From Janthinobacterium fluminis (GTDB lineage Bacteria > Pseudomonadota > Gammaproteobacteria > Burkholderiales > Burkholderiaceae_D), in the NCBI RefSeq assembly GCF_028595325.1, contig NZ_JAQQXR010000017.1, positions 1 to 55,697 of the forward strand: a DNA stretch of 55,697 nucleotides, written 5' to 3'. Positions 1 to 8,326 of this stretch are shown here, piece by piece; positions within the stretch are counted from its first letter, which is position 1, and every line of letters starts with the position of its first letter. The translations under genes were made by a program, and so were the position numbers. The notes under the pieces were generated by a model. The model was not told where the DNA came from. It did not search any database and saw only the letters and a list, made by a program, of their open reading frames with translations.

Positions 1-894
1 CGCAAGCCCAAGCCGCCCAAGCCGCCAGCTGCGCCGCCGCTCTCCGCGCCGGCGAGCGGGGAGGCGGCCGCCGCGGCCGAGCCGGTCGCGGACGCGGCGC
101 CGGGCCAGGCGGACGGCGAGCCGGCCGCGCCCGCGGTACAATCGGCGCCGGCGCCCGCCACGGCCGTTGCCGAGGCGGCCGGCGCGCCGGCCGAAGCGGC
201 GGCGGTGGCGCGGCGCTACAAGGTCAGCCTGCCGCCGGGCGCCGACTTCGACCTCGACGTCAAGCGCGTCGACGCCGACGGCACCACCTGGAGCGGCGTG
301 GCGGCCATGTCGTGGCGGCGCGACGGCCCGCGCTACAAGATGACGGTCGAGGCGGGCCTGAGCGTGCTGGTGGCGCGCATCAACCTGCTGGTGCTGAGCA
401 GCGAGGGCGAGGTGGACGACTACGGCATCGCCCCGGTGCGCGCGACGGAAAAGCGCAAGGGGCGGGCGCAGACGGCGACCCATTTCAACCGCGCCGAGGG
501 GCGCATCACGTTCTCGGCCAGCGAGCGCTCCTACCCGCTGCTGGCGGGCACGCAGGACAAGGCGACGCTGCCGTTCCAGCTGGCCGGCATCGGCCGCTCC
601 GACGTCAACCAGCTGGCCGGCGACATCGACGTCTTCGTCGGCGAGGACAAGGAGGCGAACATCTTCCGCTTCGTGCTGGTCGGCGAAGAGGAGGTCGACA
701 CGAAGCTGGGGCGGCTGGTGACGATGCACCTGAGCCGCCCGCCCAAGCCGGGCACCTATTCCTCGCGGCTGGACATCTGGCTGGCGCCGGCGCGCAACTG
801 GTATCCGGTGCAGATCCGCAATACAGAAAGCAATGGTGCCGTGACGACGCAAACGGTTTCCTCCATCACAGTAACTGAACCATCTGGACAATAG
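1..894 (+). CDS. DUF3108-domain envelope protein, 5' end cut by window edge
   Basis: The reading frame is open from base 1, so the true start lies outside the window. The first ~70 visible residues are a Pro/Ala/Lys-rich linker beginning RKPKPPKPP, of the kind that spans the periplasm; the rest is a DUF3108 domain with the block DDYGIAPVRATEKR, then SYPLLAGTQD and DIWLAPARNWYPVQI. The same blocks recur in the next gene, so the two are tandem paralogs. The stop TAG is 3 bases before the ATG of the next gene, so they form one transcription unit. Function is unknown; DUF3108 proteins are predicted envelope proteins. An internal ATG or GTG start near base 205 is possible but would discard the linker. 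Confidence 0.85.
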   Translation, partial: RKPKPPKPPAAPPLSAPASGEAAAAAEPVADAAPGQADGEPAAPAVQSAPAPATAVAEAAGAPAEAAAVARRYKVSLPPGADFDLDVKRVDADGTTWSGVAAMSWRRDGPRYKMTVEAGLSVLVARINLLVLSSEGEVDDYGIAPVRATEKRKGRAQTATHFNRAEGRITFSASERSYPLLAGTQDKATLPFQLAGIGRSDVNQLAGDIDVFVGEDKEANIFRFVLVGEEEVDTKLGRLVTMHLSRPPKPGTYSSRLDIWLAPARNWYPVQIRNTESNGAVTTQTVSSITVTEPSGQ

Positions 895-897
895 AAT

Positions 898-1650
898 ATG
901 CTGAAGACGACACTGCAACGCACCCTCGCCGCCGCCCTGCTGGCGGCCACCCTGGCGCCGGCCCTGGCCGCCGCCAAGCACCCCAGCGTGAAGCGGGCGT
1001 TCAACGTGCCGCCGTCGGCCGACCTGAGTTATTCGATCAAGGCGCGCCAGCGCGGCATGAGCCTGGGCGGCGAGAACCTGACGGTCTGGCGCGCCGGCGA
1101 CGGCAGTTACTCGTTGGTGTCGGAGACGCGCGCCGCGCTGTTCGGCAAAATCCTCGAAAACAAGAGCGAGGGCGCGATCGACGACTACGGCCTGGCGCCG
1201 GCCCTGTACACGGAAAAACGCTTCCGCAAGGAGGCCAGCACGGCCACCTTCAAGCGCGACAGCAAAACCATCGTCTTCGGCGACTCCGACGAAAGCTACC
1301 CGCTCAAGGGCGGCGAGCAGGACCGCAACAGCGCGCCGTGGCAGCTGGCGGCGGTGGCGCGCGGCGCGCCGGAGCAGTTCACGCCCGGCTCCGAGTGGAC
1401 CTTCTTCGTCGCCGGCCGCCGCGACGCCGAGCCGTGGATCTTCAAAGTGGTCAAGCAGGAAAGCGTGCGCACCGGCGAGGGCGAGGTCAACGCCGTCCAC
1501 CTGGTCAAGGCGCCGCCGCCGGACGCCAAGGGCCAGCAAGTGGACTTGTGGCTGGCGCCGTCGCTGGAATGGTATCCGGTGCGGCTGCGCTTTGCCGACA
1601 GCGACGGCGACTACGTCGAGCAGACGCTGGAAAAAATCACCAAGAAGTAA
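898..1650 (+). CDS. DUF3108-domain secreted protein
   Basis: 250 residues. The N-terminus (LQRTLAAALLAATLAPALAAA) is a Sec signal peptide with a likely cut after the Ala run near residue 25, so the mature protein should be periplasmic. The DUF3108 body carries DDYGLAPALYTEKR, SYPLKGGEQD and LWLAPSLEWYPVRLRF, matching the upstream gene block for block. The two genes are 3 bases apart and must be co-transcribed. It lacks the proline-rich linker of its neighbour, so it is probably a soluble partner or diverged duplicate. Biochemical role is not known. Confidence 0.9.
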   Translation: MLKTTLQRTLAAALLAATLAPALAAAKHPSVKRAFNVPPSADLSYSIKARQRGMSLGGENLTVWRAGDGSYSLVSETRAALFGKILENKSEGAIDDYGLAPALYTEKRFRKEASTATFKRDSKTIVFGDSDESYPLKGGEQDRNSAPWQLAAVARGAPEQFTPGSEWTFFVAGRRDAEPWIFKVVKQESVRTGEGEVNAVHLVKAPPPDAKGQQVDLWLAPSLEWYPVRLRFADSDGDYVEQTLEKITKK

Positions 1651-1668
1651 GCACTCGCAAACTTCACA

Positions 1669-1729
1669 GCCGGGGACAGACCACGATTATCGGGAAATGA
1701 TTTCCCGATAATCGTGGTCTGTCCCCGGC
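1669..1729. repeat. Perfect 61-bp intergenic palindrome, copy 1 of 3
   Basis: A 30-base arm starting GCCGGGGACAGACCACG is followed by a single central base and its exact reverse complement. It begins 19 bases after the DUF3108 stop. The outer core GGGGACAGACCACGATT is shared with 14850-14904 and, with changes, with 34945-35002. There is no T-run, so it is not a classic terminator, although RNA from either strand would fold into a very long hairpin. It looks like a REP/BIME-type dispersed palindrome. Confidence 0.85.
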
Positions 1730-1744
1730 GGCTACCCGGCCTGA

Positions 1745-1750
1745 TATACT
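1745..1750 (+). promoter_or_regulatory. Possible -10 box (TATACT) of the condensin operon
   Basis: TATACT matches 5 of 6 consensus positions and lies 15 bases downstream of palindrome copy 1 and 64 bases before the first condensin ORF. No convincing -35 is seen at 16-18 bases upstream; that position falls in or next to the palindrome. Weak prediction. Confidence 0.3.
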
Positions 1751-1814
1751 GACGCCCCCGCGAACGGTTACGCGCCCGCCCCACCGCGTACTGAATTCCC
1801 AGAATGGCATCCGA

Positions 1815-3185
1815 ATGATTGACTTAATGGCAAGCGCAGCTGCGGCTGCGGACCCAAACCAGACAGAGCAAGAGCACCACGATTCCCTGCAAGCCCATTT
1901 CCAGCCGAATGTGTCGGCCGAGGAAATCGAGCAGGTGTTCCACTTGAAGCGCGCCCAGCCTTTGCTGCAGGTGTTTACGGCGCTGTTCCACGGCGGCTTC
2001 GACGGCGTGCTGGTGCGCTTGCTGGTGTTGCGCGAGCTGGCCGCCGACGCCGCCACGACGGCGTTCACGCGCCCCGACATCAACCAGAAGCTCGCCTACC
2101 TGCTGCCGGAAAGCCTGGAAACGGTGCTGATGCGCCTGCGCAGCAACCAGTTGCTGGCCTGGGACGCGCAGCAGGCCGTCTACCGCGTCACGCCGATGGC
2201 GCGCAATGTGCTGTCGGCCATCGACGGCCTGCTCAGCCTGGGCCGCTCCGAGGACGAGGCCGAGATGGGTTTCCTGCTGTCGCAGGTGGCCGGCGCCCAG
2301 GCCGTCGGCGGCGTCTCCGTCGAGCAGTTGCAGCATCTGCTGGGCCGCCTGATGGAGTTGACCGAGGAGTTTTCCGACGCCATCGCCTCCGGCTCCGAGT
2401 TCCGCCTGCGCGCCGCCCAGGCGAAATGGAATATGGCCTGCGACTGGGTCGAGAAGGGCTCCGAGATCATCCTCGCCATCACCGGCGACGAGAACGCCGA
2501 CTCGGCCACGCACCGCGCCGCCCAGGCCATCGGCCGCGCCCAGAGCACGCTGTTGAACATGCAGGGCATGTTCTCGCGCGCGCTCAACCAGATCGAGCGC
2601 CAGCGCGTCCACCTGGGCCAGTCCGGCCTGTCGACGACGGACATCAAGCGCTGGCTGCTGCAGCATGAAGACCTGGCCTCGCTGGCCGAGGGCGCCATCG
2701 ACCAGCCGGTCGTGCCGCTGTTCTCGACCCCGGCCGAAATGATCGACGTGGCCGAAACGGAGCTGCTGTCCGAGCGCGCCGCCGGCGTGGCCCAGACCGG
2801 CCTGCCGAGCGGCATGGACGCGCCGACGACGATCAACGACGCGCCGGCGATGCAGCTGGAGCTGGACGACTGGCTGGCGCGCCTGTCCGACTTCGCCGAC
2901 CTGGCCAGGCGGCCCGGCGCCGACGGCGCCGCGCCGCCGCCGCTGGCGATCCACGAGGCGCTGCTGCCGGCCAGCTTCGCGGTGGCCTCCTACCGCGCCT
3001 CGATGCTGCCGCTGCTGGGCGACGCCTCCGAGGCCAGTCTGCAGGGCGCCACCGCCAAGCTGGCGCGCCTGCCGGTGAACTTTACGCCGACCGACGAGAT
3101 GATCCAATTGCCGGACCTGCACGTGGCCGCCATGTCGATCGCCTCTCTCTCACTTGATTTGGAAAGCGGCCCGGCCGATGAATGA
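1815..3185 (+). CDS. mksF: MksF/JetA-like condensin kleisin subunit
   Basis: 456 residues, first of a tightly packed three-gene operon ending in a MukB-type SMC ATPase, which is the order F-E-B of MksBEF condensins and JetA-B-C of Wadjet systems. The N-terminal third (from about residue 35, EEIEQVFHLKRAQPLLQVF) reads as a winged-helix domain with VTPMARNVLSAIDGLL; the middle is helical, as expected of a kleisin that bridges SMC heads; the C-terminal ~100 residues contain a Pro/Ala linker and a small terminal domain. The start at 1815 is taken as the longest ORF; ATG at 1827 is an alternative. No good ribosome site is visible. The stop overlaps the next gene. The assignment rests on context more than on sequence identity. 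Confidence 0.7.
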   Translation: MIDLMASAAAAADPNQTEQEHHDSLQAHFQPNVSAEEIEQVFHLKRAQPLLQVFTALFHGGFDGVLVRLLVLRELAADAATTAFTRPDINQKLAYLLPESLETVLMRLRSNQLLAWDAQQAVYRVTPMARNVLSAIDGLLSLGRSEDEAEMGFLLSQVAGAQAVGGVSVEQLQHLLGRLMELTEEFSDAIASGSEFRLRAAQAKWNMACDWVEKGSEIILAITGDENADSATHRAAQAIGRAQSTLLNMQGMFSRALNQIERQRVHLGQSGLSTTDIKRWLLQHEDLASLAEGAIDQPVVPLFSTPAEMIDVAETELLSERAAGVAQTGLPSGMDAPTTINDAPAMQLELDDWLARLSDFADLARRPGADGAAPPPLAIHEALLPASFAVASYRASMLPLLGDASEASLQGATAKLARLPVNFTPTDEMIQLPDLHVAAMSIASLSLDLESGPADE

Positions 3186-3894
3186 CGACTCTCAAATTCT
3201 GATTGCGCGCCTGTTGACGCATCAAACCCTGCGCCGCGACGACAAGCTGGTCAAGCGCGTGCTGTCGGACGAACTGTTCCGCGCCGAGATCGACGCGCGC
3301 CTGCTGGCCTGCGGCCTGAAGCTGCTCGACAACGTCTACGCCGACCATGTCACGCTGGCGCTGACGCGCGCCATCGAGCCGAAGATTTTCGGCGCCCGCG
3401 ACGTCTGGCAAAACAATAACTTCGGCCTGGCGCGCGACGGCGTCGCCCTGCTGGTGGTGCTGTGGGCGCAGATCATCCTGCCCAAGCGCGAGCGCCAGGA
3501 AACCCACCAGCACGCCGAGGACGACCAGAACGACATGTTCGACAAGGACAAGCCGCTGCCGCGCGCCGAGGACACCTCGATCGGCATTTCGTACAAGGCG
3601 CTGCTGTCGGACTTCGGCGACAAGCTGGGCAAGAAGACCCGCATGGACATGAACCTCGGCACGCTGGCCAAGCTCGGCTTCATCGAGCGCCGCGGCGACG
3701 TCCTCGTCGAGGGGCCGCTGCTGGACCTGATGATGGACACCGACGTGCTCAAGGAGCGCATCATCAACGGCGCGCTGGCCGACGTCTTCAAGCGCCCGCT
3801 GGCGCCGGTGGCGCCGCCCGTCGTCTACGAGTTGCACAGCGACGCGGCCGAAGCGGCCGAGCCGTCCGACGCCCCCACCGACACCCCAAACTAA
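3178..3894 (+). CDS. mksE: MksE/JetB-like condensin winged-helix subunit (DUF4194-like)
   Basis: 238 residues from ATG at 3178, which overlaps the previous stop in the string ATGAATGA and has a GGAAAG ribosome site at 3161-3166; an upstream TTG at 3154 is less likely. The protein starts MNDDSQILIARLLTHQTLRR and has the winged-helix-like segment KKTRMDMNLGTLAKLGFIERRG followed by VLVEGPLLDLMMD, typical of MksE/JetB subunits that bind the kleisin. The last ~25 residues are acidic and Ala/Pro-rich. Translational coupling to mksF implies equal supply of the two subunits. The stop is 9 bases before the SMC gene. Confidence 0.75.
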   Translation: MNDDSQILIARLLTHQTLRRDDKLVKRVLSDELFRAEIDARLLACGLKLLDNVYADHVTLALTRAIEPKIFGARDVWQNNNFGLARDGVALLVVLWAQIILPKRERQETHQHAEDDQNDMFDKDKPLPRAEDTSIGISYKALLSDFGDKLGKKTRMDMNLGTLAKLGFIERRGDVLVEGPLLDLMMDTDVLKERIINGALADVFKRPLAPVAPPVVYELHSDAAEAAEPSDAPTDTPN

Positions 3895-3903
3895 GAGCCC
3901 GCC

Positions 3904-6732
3904 ATGTTTCATATCAAATCGCTCGAACTGGTGCACTGGGATTACTGGCAGCGCATCAAGAACATTCCGCTCGACGCCAAGATCATCACGATCGCCGGCC
4001 AGAACGGCTCCGGCAAGACCACCTTGCTGGACGCGCTGCGCACCCTGTTCGGGCTGGACTGCTCGATGGGCCGCACCTACAAGCACTACGCGCGCCACTC
4101 CGGCCAGCAGACGGCCTGGCTGCGCGCGGTGGTCGACAACAAGAACGTCGGCAAGCAGTTGTCGAACCGGCCCTTCCGCAGCTCCGGCTTCTTCAGCGAC
4201 GACGAGGTGACGCTGTTCTGCCAGATCCAGAAGAACGGCGGCGACTGGAAGCGCCAGTACCTGATGCGGCCCGGCTGCGTGCAGATCGAGGACATCCAGG
4301 AAGCGAACGACTGGCTCGGCGTGGAAAACTACCGCAAGCGCCTGGCCAACGCCGGCCTGTCGCCGGCGATGGCGAAAGTGCTGGCGCTGGAGCAGGGCGA
4401 AACCGACAAGCTGTGCGAATACGCGCCGCGGCAGTTGCTCGATCTGGTGTTCCAGGTGTTCGGCGACAAGGAGGTGCTGGACGCCTACGACGAGGCGAAG
4501 CGCCACCAGCGCGACACCGAGGTCGAGCTGAAGCGTTTTGAAAGCGAGCTGGAGGCGTCGAAGACGAATCTGGAGGGCCTGCGCCTGCGCGTCGCCAACT
4601 ACCACCAGTGGGAGGGCCTGCACAAGGAGCGCCGCAACCTGCTGGAGGAAGTGCTGCCCAGCCTGCAGTACCACGAGGCGCGCGAAAAGGCCGGCGCCGC
4701 CAGCCGCCAGCTGCGCGACGCCCGCAAGCCGATGGCCCAGGCCGACCAGCAGTTGATCGACAAGCGCAACGGCCTGGCCGCCCAGGCCAAGGCGCTGACC
4801 GACGCGCAGCAGCAGGAGACGCTGCTGGAGCAGGAGGGCACCGCGCTGCAAAGCCGCCTGTCGCACATCAACGGCAAGCTGAAGCCGCTCGACAGTCTGC
4901 TGGAGCAGCGCGAGCGCCTGCACAAGCTGGCCGCCGAATCGGGCAGCGGCATCGCCGAGGTGGCGGCCCAGCTGGAGCAGAAAGAGGCCGAGCTGCTGCG
5001 CCAGCGCCAGGCGCGCGACGCGCTGTCGGCGCGCATCGCCGGCGAGCAGACCACCATCGCGGCGCTGCAGGGCAAGACGGCGATGCCGGAGCCGGAAGCG
5101 GTGCGCGGCATGCGCCGGGCGCTGCGCGACGAGGGTATCGCCCACGCGATGCTGTCCGATATCATCGAAGTGACCGACAGCCGCTGGCAGGGCGCGGTCG
5201 AGGGCGTGCTCGGTGGTTACGCCTCGGTGGTGCTGCTGGAAAAGGCCCGCGACGCGTCGCGCGCCTACCGTCTGGCGGAGCAGGAGCGCTACCGCCACTT
5301 TATCGTGCCGGAACTGGTCGCGGCGCCGTTGGCCAAGGATGACAGCCTGCTGTCGGTGGTGCGCTTTTCGGCGCCGGCGCCGGCCTGGCTGATCGACCAG
5401 CTGTCGCGCATTGCGCGCGTCGACTCGGTCGAAGCCGGCTTCAAGCTGGGCAACACGGAAGAATGGATCACGCCGGAAGCCTACCACCGCGAACGCCGCG
5501 GCGGCCGCTCGCTGTTCGTCGAGGCGTCGCGCTATCGCTTCGGCCAGGCCGGCCGCACGCAGCGCCTCGAAGCGCTGCAAAAAACGCTGCCCGGCCTGGA
5601 GGCGCAGGAAGACACGCTGACGCTGGCGGTCAGCAAACTGGCCTCGGAAGTGGGCGCGCTGAAGGCGCGCATCGCCGGCGTCGACGCGGCCAAGGAACTG
5701 GCGGCGCGCCAGGCCGAGTTCGACGAGGCGGCGCGGAACATGGCGCCGTTGAAGGCCGAGCGCCTGGAAGTCGGCTCGCGCCTGGGCGAGCTGCAAACGC
5801 TGACCAAGAACGCCACCGTCGCGCGCACCCGCGCCGACACCGTCTGGCAGAACGCGCGCATGGCGCTGGCGGAGGCCGAAGCCGGCCTGCGCCTGGGCCA
5901 CAAGCGCCAGATCGAGCAGCGCGCCGAGCACGCCAAGGCGCTGCTGGAACTGCGCCGCGGCTGGCGCCATCTGCCGAAAAGCTGGCGTCGCCCGGCGCGC
6001 CGCGCCGCGCTGGTGGCCGAGCACCAGAACTCGCACCAGGTCGATTTGCGCGTCGCCAGCCTGCAGGTGAGCCTGGCGCGCGACGATTGGGAACTGGACG
6101 CGACGGTCATCGACCAGCATCACCGCCTGTCCGAGCAGTTGCACGGCCGCCAGTCGGAAACGGACGAGCGGCGCTACCAGAACAACCGCGCGATCGAGGC
6201 GACCGGCAACGCCCGCGGCGCCTATATCGAGCGCCTGCGCTACACGGTCAAGACCTACAGCCGCAACATCAAGGAACTGGGCGAACTGGCCGGCATCGAG
6301 GTGCACGCCGACCCGGTGCGGCTGGAAAACGACGACGTGCAGCTGTCGCAGGCCGGCCTGCACGTGCGCTTCAAGTTCGACGGCAAGGGGCCGATCGGCA
6401 TGAACGACGGCGAGGCGTCCGGCGGCCAGCAGGTGATGAAGTCGCTGGTGCTGCTGATCGGTTTGCTGAAGTCGGAAGACGGCTCCGGCGGCTTCGTCTT
6501 CATCGACGAACCGTTCGCCCACCTGGACATCCGCAACATCCAGCTGGTCGGCGAGTTCCTCAAGAACACCGAGGCGCAATATCTGATGACGACGCCGCTG
6601 ACGCACAACACCGACGTCTACGACCCGTCCGAGCTGACGCTGATCACGAGCAAAAAGAAGAAGGACACCGAGTGGGCCCAGCCGATCTTCGTGCTGCAGC
6701 GGCGCGCGCCCGGCGCCGCCAAGGCGGCCTAG
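3904..6732 (+). CDS. mksB: MksB/JetC-like SMC ATPase of a condensin complex
   Basis: 942 residues. The Walker A is GQNGSGKT at residues 32-39. Long coiled coils flank a hinge-like region near residues 400-480 (VTDSRWQGAVEGVLGGYASV). The C-terminal head has the ABC signature in GEASGGQQVMKSL (about 836-848) and Walker B with catalytic Glu in FVFIDEPFAHLD (about 864-875). This head type matches the SbcC/MukB-like Walker B family. In such complexes the SMC dimer closed by MksF and MksE entraps or extrudes DNA, acting in chromosome organisation or, with a nuclease, in plasmid defence. Here it is the last gene of the operon and no TOPRIM nuclease follows. All ATPase motifs are intact. Confidence 0.82.
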   Translation: MFHIKSLELVHWDYWQRIKNIPLDAKIITIAGQNGSGKTTLLDALRTLFGLDCSMGRTYKHYARHSGQQTAWLRAVVDNKNVGKQLSNRPFRSSGFFSDDEVTLFCQIQKNGGDWKRQYLMRPGCVQIEDIQEANDWLGVENYRKRLANAGLSPAMAKVLALEQGETDKLCEYAPRQLLDLVFQVFGDKEVLDAYDEAKRHQRDTEVELKRFESELEASKTNLEGLRLRVANYHQWEGLHKERRNLLEEVLPSLQYHEAREKAGAASRQLRDARKPMAQADQQLIDKRNGLAAQAKALTDAQQQETLLEQEGTALQSRLSHINGKLKPLDSLLEQRERLHKLAAESGSGIAEVAAQLEQKEAELLRQRQARDALSARIAGEQTTIAALQGKTAMPEPEAVRGMRRALRDEGIAHAMLSDIIEVTDSRWQGAVEGVLGGYASVVLLEKARDASRAYRLAEQERYRHFIVPELVAAPLAKDDSLLSVVRFSAPAPAWLIDQLSRIARVDSVEAGFKLGNTEEWITPEAYHRERRGGRSLFVEASRYRFGQAGRTQRLEALQKTLPGLEAQEDTLTLAVSKLASEVGALKARIAGVDAAKELAARQAEFDEAARNMAPLKAERLEVGSRLGELQTLTKNATVARTRADTVWQNARMALAEAEAGLRLGHKRQIEQRAEHAKALLELRRGWRHLPKSWRRPARRAALVAEHQNSHQVDLRVASLQVSLARDDWELDATVIDQHHRLSEQLHGRQSETDERRYQNNRAIEATGNARGAYIERLRYTVKTYSRNIKELGELAGIEVHADPVRLENDDVQLSQAGLHVRFKFDGKGPIGMNDGEASGGQQVMKSLVLLIGLLKSEDGSGGFVFIDEPFAHLDIRNIQLVGEFLKNTEAQYLMTTPLTHNTDVYDPSELTLITSKKKKDTEWAQPIFVLQRRAPGAAKAA

Positions 6733-6758
6733 GCACGCTGTTTTCCAGAGGAGATGGG

Positions 6759-7751
6759 ATGAACAAGCAAGCACTGGCGCTGTTGCTGGCGCTGGGCGCC
6801 CCGGCGATCGGCTCCGCCAACGACGGCATCGTCGCGCAAATCGCCGGCGGCATCGTGTTCGGTAAAACCGCCGCCGTCGCGATGAAGAGGGAGGTGCTGA
6901 ACGTCAGCTACGACAAGGTCAGCGTCGACTACGACTTCCTGAACGAGTCGGACGTGGATGTCGTGGAAACGATCTCTTTCCCGCTGCCGGAATACACCGC
7001 CAAGTATCAGGAATCGCCCACCTATTACGGCCAGCCCGGCGACTTCTCCATCCTGGTCGACGGCAAGGCGGCCGGTTTCCGCACCGTGCTGGCCGCCAGG
7101 CAAAACGGCAGGGATGTCGGCGACGTCCTGCGCCGCATCGGCTTGACTGACGCGCAGATCGCCTACTATCCGGCGTTTTCGCCGTTCGACCAGCCCGTCG
7201 CGCCGCTCACGGCCCGGCAGGAAAAAGCCTTGATCGAAAACGGCCTGATGGCGAAGCTGACCGACGAGGAATCCTGGGTGCCGAACTGGAGTGTGCAAAT
7301 CCATTATGTGTGGAAGCAGAAGTTTCCGGCGAAAAAAATGGTCCATGTGTATCACCAGTACCGCCCGTTCGTCCAGGCGGGGACGGCCGTCTCCGTGTCG
7401 AGCGAGGCTTTCCCGGCGACGCATTGCGCCGACGCGGCTTTTTACAAGGCGTGGCGGCGCATCGGGGCGGAAAACGGCGATGGACAAGTCGCGGCGAACC
7501 AGGTCGCGTATATTTTGAAAACGGGGAACACCTGGAAGAATGGCATCGAGGATTTCACGCTCAATCTGGTGAAGCGGAATCCGGCCGAGCTGATCAGCCT
7601 GTGTTTCCCGGGAACGTTTCGCAAGATCAATCCGACCACCTTGCAGGTCCGCCTGAAGCACTTCAAGCCGGCCCAGGACTTGAACGTGTACTTCGGCAAT
7701 ATCGGCGAAACGGGCGTGGGCAACGGCGTCCAGCCGGCGCTGTCGCCCTGA
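6759..7751 (+). CDS. DUF4424-family secreted protein
   Basis: 330 residues, ribosome site AGAGGAG just upstream. Begins with a signal peptide (MNKQALALLLALGAPAIGSA, cut near residue 20). The mature part opens NDGIVAQIAGGIVFGKT and contains VSVDYDFLNESDVDVVETISFPLP, a pattern of the DUF4424 family, in which an extracytoplasmic beta domain resembles surface or protease-inhibitor modules. Cysteines near CADAAFY and SLCFPG could form a disulfide. It begins 26 bases after mksB and could be read from the same transcript, but a secreted protein has no obvious link with a condensin. Confidence 0.75.
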   Translation: MNKQALALLLALGAPAIGSANDGIVAQIAGGIVFGKTAAVAMKREVLNVSYDKVSVDYDFLNESDVDVVETISFPLPEYTAKYQESPTYYGQPGDFSILVDGKAAGFRTVLAARQNGRDVGDVLRRIGLTDAQIAYYPAFSPFDQPVAPLTARQEKALIENGLMAKLTDEESWVPNWSVQIHYVWKQKFPAKKMVHVYHQYRPFVQAGTAVSVSSEAFPATHCADAAFYKAWRRIGAENGDGQVAANQVAYILKTGNTWKNGIEDFTLNLVKRNPAELISLCFPGTFRKINPTTLQVRLKHFKPAQDLNVYFGNIGETGVGNGVQPALSP

Positions 7752-7766
7752 GCCGCGCCTGAGCGT

Positions 7767-8240
7767 TCAGGTGTTGGCCAGGTTCATCCCGGCGATCTGG
7801 CCGAGGATGGCGGCGAGCGCGTCGAGCTGGCCGGCGGCCGTGTTCTTCAGCAATTCCTGGCTGATCATCTGCGCCGTCACGATGGCGTCGCCGAGCAGCG
7901 TCTGCCCCGTCGGCGTGATGACGGCGTAGCCGACGCGGGCGTCGCGCGGGTCGGGCTGGCGCGCCACGAGGCCGATTTTTTCCAGCGGCAGCAGGGTGCG
8001 CGTCACGCCGGAGGCCGTCAGGGCCAGGCGTTCGGCCACGTCGACGCGGCGCAGGCGGCCGCCCGGCGCGCGGTTCAGGTGGTACAGCAGCTGGAAATCG
8101 CTGAAGCTGATGCCGTGCAGATTGCCCAGCGTGTTGTCGAGCCGGCGCACGAGCACCGCCTGGGCCCGCGCCAGGCGCAGGCAAAAGTCGAGTGCGGCGT
8201 CGCCGGCCGGGCTGTGCTGTGGAGTGGGCGTCGTGTTCAT
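7767..8240 (-). CDS. MarR-family transcriptional regulator (paralog 1)
   Basis: 157 residues with a MarR winged helix: ISFSDFQLLYHLNRAPGGRLR, then VAERLALTASGVTRTLLPLE (recognition helix) and the wing GLVARQPDPRDARVGYAV. The sequence is strikingly similar along its whole length to the product of 9984-10436, including the exact string PLEKIGLVARQPDP, so the two are a local duplication. It is last in a minus-strand run of four genes but separated from the GIY-YIG-like gene by about 86 bases that hold its own palindrome. It probably represses itself and perhaps the neighbouring transporter. Confidence 0.9.
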   Translation of the reverse strand: MNTTPTPQHSPAGDAALDFCLRLARAQAVLVRRLDNTLGNLHGISFSDFQLLYHLNRAPGGRLRRVDVAERLALTASGVTRTLLPLEKIGLVARQPDPRDARVGYAVITPTGQTLLGDAIVTAQMISQELLKNTAAGQLDALAAILGQIAGMNLANT

Positions 8241-8265
8241 GTCATCCGATTCGTTTGCTTCATGC

Positions 8266-8278
8266 GTGAGCGCTCAAG
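8266..8278. promoter_or_regulatory. Probable MarR operator upstream of paralog 1
   Basis: GTGAGCGCTCAAG contains the perfect 10-bp palindrome TGAGCGCTCA, 26 bases before the regulator's ATG. The same layout, TTGAGC-AA-TCAAG, stands in front of the second regulator at 10462-10474. MarR proteins usually bind such short dyads at their own promoters. Confidence 0.55.
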
Positions 8279-8326
8279 TTTACGGCAATACGCGGTGGCG
8301 CTGGCAAGTTTTTGCCGCCGCCGCAT

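Noticed and set aside
5940..6030. Possible compensated frameshift in the SMC ATPase (Trp/Arg-rich GWRHLPKSWRRP stretch)
   Set aside because: The frame is open throughout, the segment fits a short break between coiled coils, and no alternative frame gives a better sequence over the whole stretch.
3082..6774. 1230-codon open frame antisense to the condensin operon
   Set aside because: Shadow of the third-position GC bias; composition and lack of motifs exclude a real gene.
6733..7766. MksG/JetD nuclease downstream of the condensin operon
   Set aside because: The gene there has a signal peptide and DUF4424 pattern, with no TOPRIM motif.
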